Part shown: positions 48,261 to 59,800 of the stretch, piece after piece | Layout of the letters: the number at the start of each line of letters is the position of its first letter | How positions within the stretch are numbered: the first letter of the stretch is position 1 | Source of the DNA: Aselliscus stoliczkanus | Lineage: Eukaryota > Chordata > Mammalia > Chiroptera > Hipposideridae | Direction: 5' to 3' | Length of the DNA: 64,000 bases | Assembly: GCA_033961575.1 (NCBI GenBank) | Contig: CM066731.1 | Span: 59,115,501 to 59,179,500 of the forward strand | Translations under genes and position numbers: made by a program | Notes under the pieces: model-generated | Told to the model about the DNA's origin: nothing | The model's input: only the letters and a program-made list of their open reading frames with translations | Database searches by the model: none

Positions 48261-48879
48261 CTGTGCCTCAATCATAGTCCATTCTATCTTCCACAAAAAC
48301 CATCTTTCATAATTAAAACCAACCATATTCATGTTTTACGAGAAAGTCTGTTATTAAGAGCAATTTTACCTCTAGTTAGTAAACCAATTTTTTGCTTTTC
48401 TCCAATATGTGCACATATTTTTAAGGGAAATTATCTAGAACGGTATACCACAATTAGTTAACATTAGTCTTTTCTGAGTGTCAAGGGTCTCTCAACTGTT
48501 TTTATTTTCATATCCCTATTTTATATTATTTTACTTCCTTCTTTAATGATAATTTTAATTGTATGATTAGAAGGAAAAAATAATTACAAGAGTTCAAGTT
48601 AAATTGATGGTATTTCTTCCACTTCTTTATATAATATTTATATAATAAATATATAATAAAGTTAATTTATATAATATTTGAGACATACAAATTAGCAATA
48701 ATTTCAGAAATAAAAGCAAGGCTATAATTGACAAGAGCCTAAACGGAGTCTATTCACTTCACTATCAATGCAAGCAAATTAAGAAATAAATTTATGATCT
48801 GAAATAAGAAAAGCACCCAATCCAGTAAAAATGTATAGGAAATATTGAAACATTCTGAGGACCTTTCTAGCTCTGAAAA
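48261..48879. other. Very AT-rich sequence
   Basis: Contains imperfect ATATAATATTTATATAATA-type repeats at about 48628-48682. No gene signal. Confidence 0.45.
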
Positions 48880-49250
48880 TCATGAACTGCACCACGTATA
48901 AAACCATGCAATACATGCCTCTCTCCACCTCCCTGTATTGAATAGGACAAAGGGACTCAAGGTCTGGGCGGTTCTTACTAAATACTGTCCTTGCTAAATG
49001 TTAAAATGTAACACAGTATTTTGCAGATGCAGCTGTAAGCTTGACCAGAACCCAACAGCGGACTGTAACAACAAAAGAAATCAACACGTAATTAACCAAA
49101 TACTGCATATAAGCAATGGCTAGGCCTCCCTTCAGGAAGACAGAGCTTTGGATGTGAATCTCATGTCTCCTTTACTTGCTGCAATAAAACTACATAACAT
49201 CAAGCACGTCTCATTCTTGAACCCAAAGGACAAATCCCTTGGGTTTGGTA
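48880..49250 (+). mobile_element. Possible solo LTR of an endogenous retrovirus
   Basis: Two TATA-like motifs (48895 'cgtataaaacc' and 49106 'gcatataagc') are present. The second is followed about 75 bp later by an AATAAA at 49184-49189 in 'gctgcaataaaactac'. That spacing and the CT-rich context resemble the U3-R-U5 layout of a mammalian LTR. I could not fix TG...CA ends or a target duplication, and no internal region is present. Confidence 0.35.
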
Positions 49251-49295
49251 AGCAACCTGCACATACACTTCAAGAACTTTTAAAAGATGGCGACA

Positions 49296-49409
49296 GGGCC
49301 GGCAGAGTGGTACGGTGGTTAAGTGCTGGTTTGGGTCCCACATATGAGGGCCAGTGACACTGCCCTCAAAAAAAAAAAAAAAAAAAAAAGAAGAAGAAGA
49401 AGAAGGATA
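49296..49409 (+). mobile_element. Short SINE (type A) with internal deletion
   Basis: Head 'gggccggcagagtggtacgg' and A box, then 'gctgg' joins directly to 'tttgggtccc'. About 22 bp are missing compared with the other type A copies; these cover the anticodon-like hairpin. Then come 'gacactgccctc', A18 and a short AAG run. A perfect 14-bp target duplication 'aaaagatggcgaca' (49282-49295 and 49410-49423) shows a complete insertion. Confidence 0.95.
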
Positions 49410-49569
49410 AAAAGATGGCGACAAGCCTATCGCCTTCATCCATTCTTCCATATTAGTACATCTCTTTCTTTAATCCATTTCAATACTAAACTTACATGAA
49501 AAAATAAACAAGGTAGACTGGAAGAGGTTGTATCCAGAAGTCCTGTAGAAAACAAAAGTTCCTCACACG

Positions 49570-49715
49570 ATATGAGGAAAATAGGAAAATAATTGTGAGG
49601 TGATGAATGAGGTGGGGATAATTTTGCAATATATACACATATCAAATCATTACATTGTACAGTTTAAATCATAAAATGTTCTATGCCAATTTTATCTCAA
49701 TAAAACTGAGAAAAA
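49570..49715 (+). mobile_element. L1 3' terminus, sense
   Basis: 'gtgaggtgatgaatgaggtg', 'ttttgcaatatatacacata', 'tcaaatcattacattgtaca' and 'ttttatctcaataaaactga' match the end of an old L1 3' UTR. Confidence 0.8.
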
Positions 49716-49759
49716 ATAAGATGCCTAAATAATTAATTAATTTAGAAAAAAGTATGAGT

Positions 49760-50370
49760 ACACTGAAAAAACAAATAGATTAGAATAAATCATCCAGGCT
49801 AAAGTTTGCAGAGGATAAAGAAGGGAGAAAAGGGAAAAAATAGGGAGGGGCATAAGAGACAAACAGGATGTATTATAAAGGATCTAGTAAGATGTACAGT
49901 TGTAGCCGAGAAGGAGAGCAAGAATGAAGTTCAAGTACTGAGTAAAGGGAAATTTCCCACTACTGATGGGGAGATCATGTCAGGTATTATAAAACTTATT
50001 CCAGTGAGGATTTTTTTTTAAAGGAAAAAAAGCATAACAAATCATAATGGAGTAAACAAAAGTGAAAACAGAGGAAAATGCTGAAGGCAGCCTGAGCAAA
50101 CTAGTGTAGTACCTTGCAGAGGAGGAACAATAATACAAACAGCTGGAAAAAAAAAATTTAAATAGAAATCAGATGGTAAGAGAACAGTGTCTTCAATGCA
50201 TTGAAAGAAAATAATTTGCAACTTAGGGTTTTATAGGCAATGCAACTGTACTTCAAAAATTAAGATTAAATAAAAATATTTTTAGACAAACCAAAACAGA
50301 ATATTCATGATCACAAACCCACTTAAAGGGAATACTGAAGGGTGTTATTTAGTCAAAAGAATAATTATTC
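49760..50370 (+). mobile_element. Old L1/HAL1 ORF1-region fragment, sense
   Basis: 'tgcattgaaagaaaataatt', 'gcaacttagggttttatagg', 'tatttttagacaaaccaaaa' and 'gggaatactgaagggtgtta' correspond, at low identity, to the ORF1 C-terminal part. No frame survives. Confidence 0.5.
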
Positions 50371-52700
50371 CATCTGGATTTATATGTAATGCAGGCATCA
50401 TTAGAGTTATAAACTACTATTCTGTGATTTTTATGATTTTCTTCTTACATCTAACAGTTTTTGCTTTATAAATTAATGCGATATTATTCAGCCCATAAAG
50501 ACTCATGGCTGTTATATCTTCTTGATAAATTTCATCTTTTAACACTAAATTATCATACTTAGTCTAATTGAATGCTTTTTCACTCAGAATCATATTTAAT
50601 TATTTATTATTATCTCCCTTCCTCGTATAAATATGGTTTATTTTTGTCCATTCTTTTTTTGAGTAATTTGTGATGCATCTCTAGTAGTTCAAAAATGGAG
50701 CTGAGTTTAACATTTTATTTTTAAAATTGTGTCTTTTTATGTGAGGATTTAACTCATTTAGTATGTTTACCAATACGTTTGACTCTTCCTGCCATTTCTC
50801 TCCATGTTTTCTATTTACTATATAGAGATTTCATTTTTCTATCAGTGGTTTCATCAATTTGTTTTATTCCTTTTGTCATCACACAGATTGGAAACTATAT
50901 AGCTACTATTTTTTTTCCAGATGTTATCCATAATTTTTTTTACAAATGCATTTTAATGTGTCTTTCAACATCAAGGATTAAATTATATCTACACTGTTTT
51001 CTATTGAAACAAGATATTCATCATCTTACTACCTACCCTGCTTACCATATTTTATTCAAATCATATTGAAAGTTAGTTCCAGATTGGTTTTATTTATTCT
51101 GCATTTACCTTTTGGGAAATCTTATCTTACACTGTATTAAGTTTCAGTTACATTAGCTGAAATTATTTCGATGTCCCTTCAAATTTTCTTTTTCTTTGCT
51201 CATCATTTTTTTTTTTGCATGTTGCCTCTTTTTTTAGTGTTCCTTTCACCAGATTCTATTGTTGAATAATTTTGTTCAGAGACAGTGAGTATATATTTTC
51301 TAAGTATTAACATATCTGAAAGTTTTTTTATGTATATGTATTGCTTTCCCTTACCACTTTGAAGACATGTTTTTTATATATGTAATATTCCTGTATTGTG
51401 AATGTCATATAAGAAGTCTGATGAAAGTTTCAGTCTCATTCCATGGTAGGGAGGATGGTTGTTTAGTTATTCCTTTTATTCTCATAGTTCAGATATTTCG
51501 GGAGGTCTGCTTAGCACTCTGTGTGAAGACATGAGTAGTCTTTCTTAATCTCCGTGTAACTTTTTACATCTTGCCTTTGATTATCTTTCCCCTAATCTCT
51601 TTTTACCTTATTCTGAAACTCCTAGTAGGTTGATAACAGGTATGGCTTTCCCATGTCAATATTCAGCAATCTTACCTTTCCTCTAGTACTTCATCTGTAA
51701 TGCTTCGCTCCACTTTCTGAAAGATAGATATCCTTTCCTCCTGATTTCTAATTTTTGTCATAGTTCAAATTGCTACAACAAAATATCATAAGATGAGTGG
51801 CTTATAAACAACAGAAAGGTATGTGTCACAAATCTGGAGGCTGGACATCTGAGATCAGGATGCCAGCCTGTTCTGGAAAGGGCACTTTCCAGGTTGTAGA
51901 CTGCTGACTTCTCACTGTGTCCTCATATGGTGGGGAGGTGAAAGGGAAAGCAAGTTCTCTAATGACTCTTCTTACAAGGGCATTAATCCCATTCATGAGT
52001 GCTCCACCCTCATGACCTCATCTAAGTCTAATTTTACAAAGCCCCCACCTTCTGGAATCATCACATTGTGGAGGTAGGATTTCAACTTACAAACTTTGTG
52101 GGGGAAACAAATATTCAGTCCATAATAGTCTTCATCATAGACAGTTATTAATTAGCCCTTCCATTAAAATTTTAATATTGGCCATCCTATTTTAATTTCT
52201 AAGAATTATTTTGTAGTTGTCAATTACTCTTTTTTATAGCAATCTTTTCATATTTTATGTATATACAATCCTTTGGCTCTCCCTGAAAATATAAATTTGA
52301 TTTTTTATTTTGTGTGTATGTGTGTTTTTTTGTTTTTTGTTTTTTTGTGTGTCTGTTATCTCTGTTTCTCCTGGGGTCACTGTTCTGCTTTCACCTTTGT
52401 TTTTCTTTTTCATGTTATTGGCTTTGCAGAGGTTCTTCTAGGTATTTTAGCTCTTTGCTTCCTACACCTTCTTTGCCTTGACCATCTGCCAATAGCTTCA
52501 TGATAGCAACTTCTTTGGAATTGTCTCCAAGTTCAGCATTTTTCTGGAGCTTTGATAGAAAATGCTGATCTTATTACTGTAATGGTCCTCACCTTATCTC
52601 TCCTGTTTATCTCTCTGTCTCTCTATCGCATAGTTTTTATGTTCATCTGCCTTTGATCTCCCAGGAATATCTCAATATTTCTGATTTAGTTATGGTAATC
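50371..52700 (-). mobile_element. Probable old L1, antisense, split by an MLT1 LTR
   Basis: 'gctgttatatcttcttgata', 'ttatgtgaggatttaactca', 'ttagtatgtttaccaatacg', 'aagaagtctgatgaaagttt' and, after the LTR, 'gttattggctttgcagaggt' suggest reversed L1 sequence from ORF2 back towards the 5' end. Low identity makes the limits approximate. The 96-codon frame at 50779 is inside it. Confidence 0.45.
51756..52129 (-). mobile_element. MLT1-class solo LTR, antisense
   Basis: 'catagttcaaattgctacaa', 'gtgtcacaaatctggaggct', 'tctcactgtgtcctcatatg', 'agggcattaatcccattcat', 'gtgctccaccctcatgacct', 'aagcccccaccttctggaat' and 'ttcagtccataatag' follow the antisense MLT1 order. Confidence 0.88.
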
Positions 52701-53182
52701 TTATTTTTTCCCATTATGACACTATAGAAGATAAATTTCATTCTTAAACATGTGTATTTATCTTAACTTTTGAGTGACATTTTGGCAATGAGTGATGAGA
52801 AGTAAAAACACAGGACTTTTTACTTGGCCAAATGGAAGCAGAAGACTTGAATTGTTATTTCTCAGAAAAGCCCTATCTACATATTACCTTTAGAGTAATA
52901 TATGAAAAAATGAATGTACTGTCACTCTATTTCCTGGGAAATAAACTGTTTTTTCTACTGGTTTGTCTTGATACCCTAAGAAATAAAGCAAGAGACGTAA
53001 GATATGTATAGTCAAGTTTATCTTCAGGATGGTGGCAACTTTTACAAGAAAACATTGGAAAATTAAAAACCTGCTACCTGTGAACTTTTGGGAAGGGTAA
53101 AGTCAATTTTATTTGTTTGTTTTCCTTTATGTGAATAGCACTTAGTAGAATGTAAATTGATGTGCCCCTTGGTGGGGGAAAA

Positions 53183-53186
<4 letters not shown>
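52701..53186. other. Nothing recognised
   Basis: AT-rich sequence without a supportable feature. Confidence 0.4.

Positions 53187-53238
<52 letters not shown>
53187..53238. repeat. (TA)n microsatellite
   Basis: About 26 uninterrupted TA units preceded by A8. It causes the poly-Tyr-Ile stretch in the 107-codon minus-strand frame, which is not a gene. Confidence 0.98.
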
Positions 53239-53239
<1 letters not shown>

Positions 53240-53414
53240 TCAAAGGGATAAATTTTATTTTTAAAAAATAATCTAGAATTTGAACAGAAAAATGTTCCTA
53301 CTAGAAGTAAATCAAAATACATAGTCTTTGAGGTTTCTTTCTTTTTGTTTGGTTTTACTTTATTTTTCAGTAATTTTGGTGCAATAAACTCCATCACAAA
53401 AAAAAAAAAAAAAA
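53239..53414 (+). other. Possible retrocopy 3' end
   Basis: 'gcaataaactccatcac' (AATAAA at 53383-53388) is followed after nine bases by A17 (53398-53414). A polyadenylation signal just before a genomic A tail is the usual mark of a reverse-transcribed transcript. I do not recognise the parent and found no target duplication. Confidence 0.3.
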
Positions 53415-55209
53415 GAAGTTGAACCTTTCTAGAGATACCAAATCAAATTAATGTATTATACACTGCTGGTAGAGACCTTGAGTATTGAGGCCACCAATTT
53501 CATTGGCATTCACATGATAACCTTGTGTGAGGAGGATTATCTCAGGGTTCATCAATACAGATACAACAGTTTGAAAGCCTCGGCCAATTATTTATCACTT
53601 GAGGTGTTTGCACAGTTGATCAATAAATGGCAGGAAGTCTAGATTTAATAGAAACCAGCAGCAAGGAATCACTGTCACCAACATCCATCTCGTGACCACC
53701 TTATGCACCTCCTTTGTTAAATCACCTAATAGCTATTATGTCTGTGAGAAGAATTAAGTGATGGGAATGATATTTCCAGAAGCCCCGGCTGGTTGAGCAG
53801 GCAACACTGTTCACATTTTCAATTTGCAGCCTTCTTTGAAGGAAACAGTGGGACTGAGTTTCAGGCACCAGCATCTAGAAACACATCATGCACTACACTT
53901 CCAATTGTTACCCATTCAAGTCTGCAGAACTTCAGTTTCTCATTGTTCTTTGTTAGCATTTTCACCTCAAAGATAAAAAATAATACTAATACTCATGATT
54001 TTCCTTAAAGGAATGTAATGCTATACCTGTGGTTAAAAATGGTGTAAGAATATTACTCATGAACTAATATTTGTAAAACTAATATTTGCATTAGCCTCTC
54101 CGTCCCTATTGTAACCATTTGTTCTGGGATTTCTCATAACATTTTCTATGAACTTCCACCAGCATTTATGTTATGCCCTTCTAGTTATTTAGTTCCTTGT
54201 GTTTTGCCCTAGAATTTTGTGTAAGGGAATTTCTCACAACAACAATATGTATTCTAGCTTTGCCAAGTACCCATACTTAGTACATACATGCTGAATAAAT
54301 ACATAGTTGGAGGGCTTGGCATTTTGTTTTGTTTTTATTATTATTATTTTGTTTGCTTTTTGTCTTCATGAAGAAAGAACATGATTTAGCAATTTATATT
54401 TGGAAAATACATCTAGACATTTACACTAAACTTGCAACTATCAAAAATTTTACATCCTAGAAAACTGGTCTTCATTATTTCAGTGTTTCATTGTATGTCA
54501 CTACTTCCCTGTTTAAAGAGAACAGACAAAAAAAAATAAATAAATTTTTAAAAGCCACTACATTATTGGCATTTAACATTTCTTTGAGCTTTACCAAGAA
54601 GCAGAAAGTCTGCCATATTAACCACTGACCTTTTTATTCTGGCAAAAATACAAACTATTTGATAAGAACACATTTAGATTGAGTGAAAAATGGTCAGTGC
54701 CTTAAGAGGCCCTGATGATGTTATCATTCAGTGTCAGTGTTGCAAGTGATTAAAAGCAGAGGGAGAGAGACTGGTGGATTCTGGCTTCCATTTTTTTCTC
54801 AAGAATTTTATAAACCATCATCACTTCAACTAAATATTGTTCTCAGGATTGTTGTCCCATGTTTAATGCTTTTCTTCTGTGCAATACCTGAAAGGGCTTC
54901 ATTTATATTTTCTTATTTTGTTTGGGGAAAGAAACTCCTCTCTCTGCATGTTGCCAGTGTTGTTCATTTCCATGGGCTAAAAGAACTCTCAGGGAGAGGA
55001 ACAGCCAAAAACAGGCATCACCAACAGAACAGCACTTGTGTGCTGAAATGAGTCCCCGTTCATATTTATCTAAGTCCACAGAGCACATCTTGGTTTACTG
55101 GGTCTCATGTTAAATGAATGAATACTTGGATTTGACAGAGATGCACATGTGTTGCCTGCTTTCAGTGTTGCTGTCCTAGAAATACAACTTTTAAAATTAT
55201 TGGCAATGA
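53415..55209. other. 1.8 kb repeat-poor sequence
   Basis: No repeat is clear apart from a possible L2 end near 54240-54305. A 63-codon frame at 53451-53642 has a fairly protein-like composition but no recognisable family. A 106-codon frame at 54731-55051 has none either. Confidence 0.4.
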
Positions 55210-55248
55210 TTTATTTATTTTATTTTATTTTATTTTATTTTATTTTAT
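55210..55248. repeat. (TTTTA)n simple repeat
   Basis: Seven or so TTTTA/TTTA units. Confidence 0.95.
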
Positions 55249-55889
55249 CCCAGGGGGAACTCAGATGTCAGCCAAACCCTAGAGTTAAGTTAGGTCTCCT
55301 TGGAAATTATTTAAATAAGACATAACATAATGTACCACTGAGGCTATAATTTACTTTAGTGTTATGTTCTTATTGTAAAAGAGTTAAATAGCTTCTGAGT
55401 ATAGCTTATGAGTTAGGAGAACTTGTCTCTATAGCTAATCATTAAATTTTATATGATTTTATATATAAAATTATAATTGTAAGCCATGTTAGCATGTCAA
55501 ATGTATCAAATATATCTATTTAAACTTTTACTGGGATCAGAATTTAGAAGTTCCTTAATTGAAATACAATCTGTAGTAAGATGATTTGAACTGTGGTTTG
55601 ATTAAAGACCTTTGGACAAGAAGTCAGAAGACTTAGGAACGCCATGTTGCCTTCTCAGGCCACAGTAGCCTTGTCTACAAACTGTGTGGGTGCAATGATG
55701 CTTTTATATTCAGTAGCACAAGCAGGAGTTTGGCTCTGAATAGGAAGAATTTGTAACAATTAGTGCTGTACAATAATGAGATGGCTCGCCTCCATAATTC
55801 ATAAATCCTGTGTCTCCTGGGGTTGTTCAACAACCTCTTATTAGAAAAATTGTAGAGTTAAACAAGGTGATAGTATCTTCTAACTCTTA
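55249..55889. other. Nothing recognised
   Basis: No feature that I can support. Confidence 0.4.
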
Positions 55890-56160
55890 TTTCTATTACA
55901 CATTCACTATGCCTGCAGTAGGAGATAGAAAATATAAGGATAGGAAATATACATTTAATATACTCACTTCATGAATTCAAGGAATTTACTCTCTTGCCTG
56001 GTAGAAAGACAAATACATAAAAGAATGGATTCAATGATAATATCCTGGGTACTTACCAGTGTTTTAGGATTTCAGAGGTAGCCAGAGCTAATGAGATGTA
56101 AAGCAATCTGGTTAGACTTTAAGGAGAAGTTAGGACATTAGCTAGTGCAACAAAAATGGT
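55890..56160 (-). mobile_element. L2 LINE fragment, antisense
   Basis: 'acacattcactatgcctgca', 'gaattcaaggaatttactct', 'agaaagacaaatacataaaa' and 'ctggttagactttaaggaga' follow the antisense L2 layout at low identity. Confidence 0.45.
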
Positions 56161-58439
56161 ATAAATTAATTGGGTAGAATTGAAGAAACTGTATCCCAGT
56201 TAGAGCAACACAAAGAACCAAGAAAAAAAGGAGAGACTGAGCATTATGTTCAAGAAAACCTGTTGGGGTGTATTAGGAAGACAGAGTCCATGAATTGTTT
56301 TTGCTCTTATCCATCTCATTCTAATAACAGAGGCAATAAAACTTACACAATTCTGAAATATCCACATTACAGGGTGCTTCCCCAAAGCACTGCATTAGGG
56401 AGAAAATCCCTCTATAGTCTACCCTTTCTCCTCACCTTCCCAAGCCGCATGTGTTATAGAACCACTACTTCTATACTTTATGAAAGTTAATCGATCTCTA
56501 GTAGAATTTGTTAAGATTCCTGTACCAATTCATCTTGTCATTTTATTGCATAGTGATGTACAACATACTTGAGCCCAAACAGAGCAAAAACGATAAATAA
56601 TTGTTGAATGGGTAAATACATTTTACTATTCACAAAAGGAAGTCTCAGTCCTCAAAGTTTCCAATTTCCCTAAGTAAATATGATCAAAACACAATAACAA
56701 TGATCTGCTATCATTCCTTGTTATTTGAAGGATTAATTAGCTGTAAAATGATACATGGACATTTTGAATACAGAAAAAGTGCTGCACATCCGACTATGGT
56801 TTGCGGTGCTCTTTTTTAGCTTAAAAAAATAGCTTGTTTTCTTCAAGTAACTGGCCTTTGAAATCATAGTTTGCTGGCCACAAATTGGTGTTAGTTTACA
56901 CATAAGCCAGACGTCTAATGCTGACTTCAGAGGTTAACTTCTGAAGGGTGAGTCAATAGAAGCCTGCGTATAAGAATGCTATATAATAAGAAGCAAGTCA
57001 CAGAGATCAGATTCTCATTAGGAAAACCTCCGTCTCTTTATAATTTTTGCAAAACATTGTTTTGAGTAACCTTTGAAATCCTAATGGAGAAAAAGCACAC
57101 CAGGCTTTGGCTGACATTTACAGGGAAATCAGACCCTTCATCACAACGGGAGTGTGTATAATGAGTGAGTGTTTTAGGATAGACAATGGAGGGGGTTCTT
57201 CAAGTCTGTTTTATATCAGCTAATGTTGGCAAGTAATGCCCTCATTGCTGCCACTGTTTTGTTAAGAAAGAAGAATGTGGTGTAAATCCCCTTAAAATTA
57301 AAAATAAGGCACCCAAACCTCCCCACCTCCAATATGAGTCCAAAATTACTTCTTTTAGAATAGTTAGGGAAGGTCTCAGACCCATACCTTTCTCCACCCA
57401 ATTACTGGAAGTATTTTCTTTTTTTCCTCTGTAGACTTCATGGTGACAGCCCTAGAGTGGAATGTGAATGCTTTTTGTATAACCTAAGTAATGAATCATA
57501 CCGGCTTTGTGAATAATGCTCAATATGAGACAGAGGCAAACAAGTCAGGGAAACCAGTGTGAAGAGAACTTTGACTGAATCAGACAAGGTTTTTTTGTGT
57601 TTTTTTTACTGTCAACATTTGAGTCAAAGGCAGCCAAAAATCCAAGGCGAAAGCATGCTGCCCCTCAAGATTACAGTTACCCACTGAATCGAAACCAATT
57701 CCTTGTATTCCTAAATCAATGTAGTTGTTATGCTACCCATTTGATGTTTGCGAGTGTTTGGCTAGTGCCAATTAGGAGATCATAAGTTGGTACTGAAAAT
57801 ACAAGAGATAATAATCAATAGCTTTGGTAGAGTGAAATCCTCTATATAGCTAGTTACCATTCTGAAGCCACCTCTGAAGAACTCCAAGAACACAACAAAG
57901 AAAAGCAATTGGATTTCAAAACAAATGCAATGAATTTTGTCCCACTGATTTTAAAGGGCTAAGGAACTCCAATACTAATCTCTGAAGCAATTCAAATTTT
58001 ACAAACTTCAGGAAAGAATTTTTTGATTGCTAAAATAAATGGTTTATTGCTTTTAAAAATTTATACGACAGAGCCAGGGATCCTTGTCTTCATTTGAAAC
58101 ATAACCTTAAAAAGGCAACTCTGGCTTTAAGTGCTCAAACACACAACTTTCTATAATGATCATAAAACTAATTTATTTCTGGATTCTATTTTTTGTCTCT
58201 TCCAGACTTTGATGGATTGATAAACTATCTAACTCTCGTCATTCTAGGTACCTAAAAAACATACAAAAGTGGCCAGGATGTCCAAGGACAGAATATTAAC
58301 TATTTCCCTATATCTTACTCTGTCCTTGTGGGCATTTTTATTATCTTGAAGAGGATATTTGTGAGTTAGTTTGTCTCGGAGATCCTTAGACCATCTCACT
58401 TGAGACGATGAAAAATCCTCTAAAACCATTGCTAGGAAT
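56161..58439. other. 2.3 kb, largely repeat-free by eye
   Basis: I recognise no interspersed repeat from about 56,640 to 58,430. Several patches (57,060-57,160; 57,600-57,780; 57,900-57,990) have less monotonous composition and look unique. No exon, promoter or RNA structure can be argued. If any part of the window is conserved regulatory DNA, this is a good candidate. Confidence 0.45.
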
Positions 58440-58685
58440 GACTGTCATTTATTGGGCCCTTAATATGTTCAAGGCTAATAGTTGACATACATTGTTGCAC
58501 TTACTTTTCACAAGAATGCCAACAGATGGGCCTTATTTTTATCCTTAGTTGATGATAAGGAAACAGGAATGGAAATCCTAAGTAAATTATTCAAGAAAAT
58601 AACACAAGGTAATGAAGTAAGAGATAAAATTGGGATTCAAACCCAGGCCCATCTGAAATGAGGGTCCACAGTTTAACTATTACAA
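58440..58685 (-). repeat. MIR SINE, antisense
   Basis: 'tgtcatttattgggccctta', 'atatgttcaaggctaatagt', 'gcacttacttttcacaagaa', 'gttgatgataaggaaacagg', 'aaattgggattcaaacccag' and 'gcccatctgaaatgagggtc'. Nearly full length. Confidence 0.88.
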
Positions 58686-58939
58686 TATATTACCTGAATG
58701 CTGCTATAGTATTTGGTAGCTTGGGGTGAGCACAGAAGTGATGTATGTAAAGGGAGTGAACTGCAGACACAGGGTACGTATATTTGAGGAGATAAAGATA
58801 ATCCAATTTGACTAGAGTGATAGTATGTAGTAATATATAGAAGAAAGAGAAAAGGTTTGATATCTAAGGTAGAAAATTATTAACTCAATGCACAGGACTG
58901 TGCATAACTGACCATAAATTATCGATTCATTTTTTTTCC
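58686..58939. other. Nothing recognised
   Basis: No feature that I can support. Confidence 0.35.
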
Positions 58940-59210
58940 AACCACAAATAACTGAGTGTTTATTAACTATGTCATACTGTAAGTCACTGCAGAAGACATA
59001 AAGATGAGTCTAACACAGTCACTGCTCAACCTGCAAGCACCAGGCTTCAGGGAATAATTTGCTAATGCCATGAGAGAGGAATAAGCAAACTGACAGCAAG
59101 AAACCACTCTGAATATGAAACGTGATGTAAGTAGCTTCCAGTGAAAGGACATTAGATAAGAAAGAGGAGACTAAAAACAAAAATAATCATCACAAATAAG
59201 ACTGAATGAA
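58940..59210 (-). mobile_element. L2 LINE 3' end, antisense
   Basis: 'aactgagtgtttattaacta', 'tgtcatactgtaagtcactg', 'agacataaagatgagtctaa', 'cacagtcactgctcaacctg' and 'ggaataagcaaactgacagc' in the expected order. Confidence 0.65.
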
Positions 59211-59439
59211 TTCAAGCATGAATGGAATTGAGGACCTAGAGACAGTCGCTGGAAAGAAAACAACGTAATATGGAAACCATGTGCCAAATAATAGGAGGAC
59301 CTGGAGAAATAATGAGTAAGCAACCGTCATTTAGTTGTTCTTCCAAAGGCTGAAGAGCAGCTCTTAGAACATAATTTCTATGGTGTTTTAACTAATTTCT
59401 CATTCATAAGAACCAAAATCAATAATGAAGTGGATTGGA
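59211..59439. other. Nothing recognised
   Basis: No feature that I can support. Confidence 0.35.
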
Positions 59440-59800
59440 ATTAACTGTTCCAACAAACACCTCTTTTGTGAGCACATTTCAGAGCCCTGTGACCTATGCT
59501 AAAATGAACGTAACATAGTCTCTGTCTTCAGGAGATACCCACTCAGTAAGAAAGACAGAGACAAATATACAACTCACTCTTCAGGGCATAATGGAGAAAG
59601 TGCCACAGACAGGTAGAAAGTATGATAGAGGCTCAGAATTACTTGCTAGGATGACAGGAAGATATCACTACAGGGCTAATATTTGAGCTGTGCTTGAAAG
59701 AGAAGGCAAGATTAACATGATGTAGATGAGAAGAGAGCTTCCAGGAAGAAGAAACCAGTAAAGGTAGAACCACCAGAAAGAACAGATATTTTGAGTGAAA
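59440..59800 (-). mobile_element. L2 LINE 3' end, antisense
   Basis: 'acatagtctctgtcttcagg', 'agaaagacagagacaaatat', 'ataatggagaaagtgccaca', 'aatatttgagctgtgcttga' and 'gagagcttccaggaagaaga' match the antisense L2 3' kilobase. Minus-strand frames of 71-84 codons inside are not genes. Confidence 0.7.

Noticed and set aside
53074..53397. 107-codon frame with Tyr-Ile repeats
   Set aside because: It is produced by the TA microsatellite.
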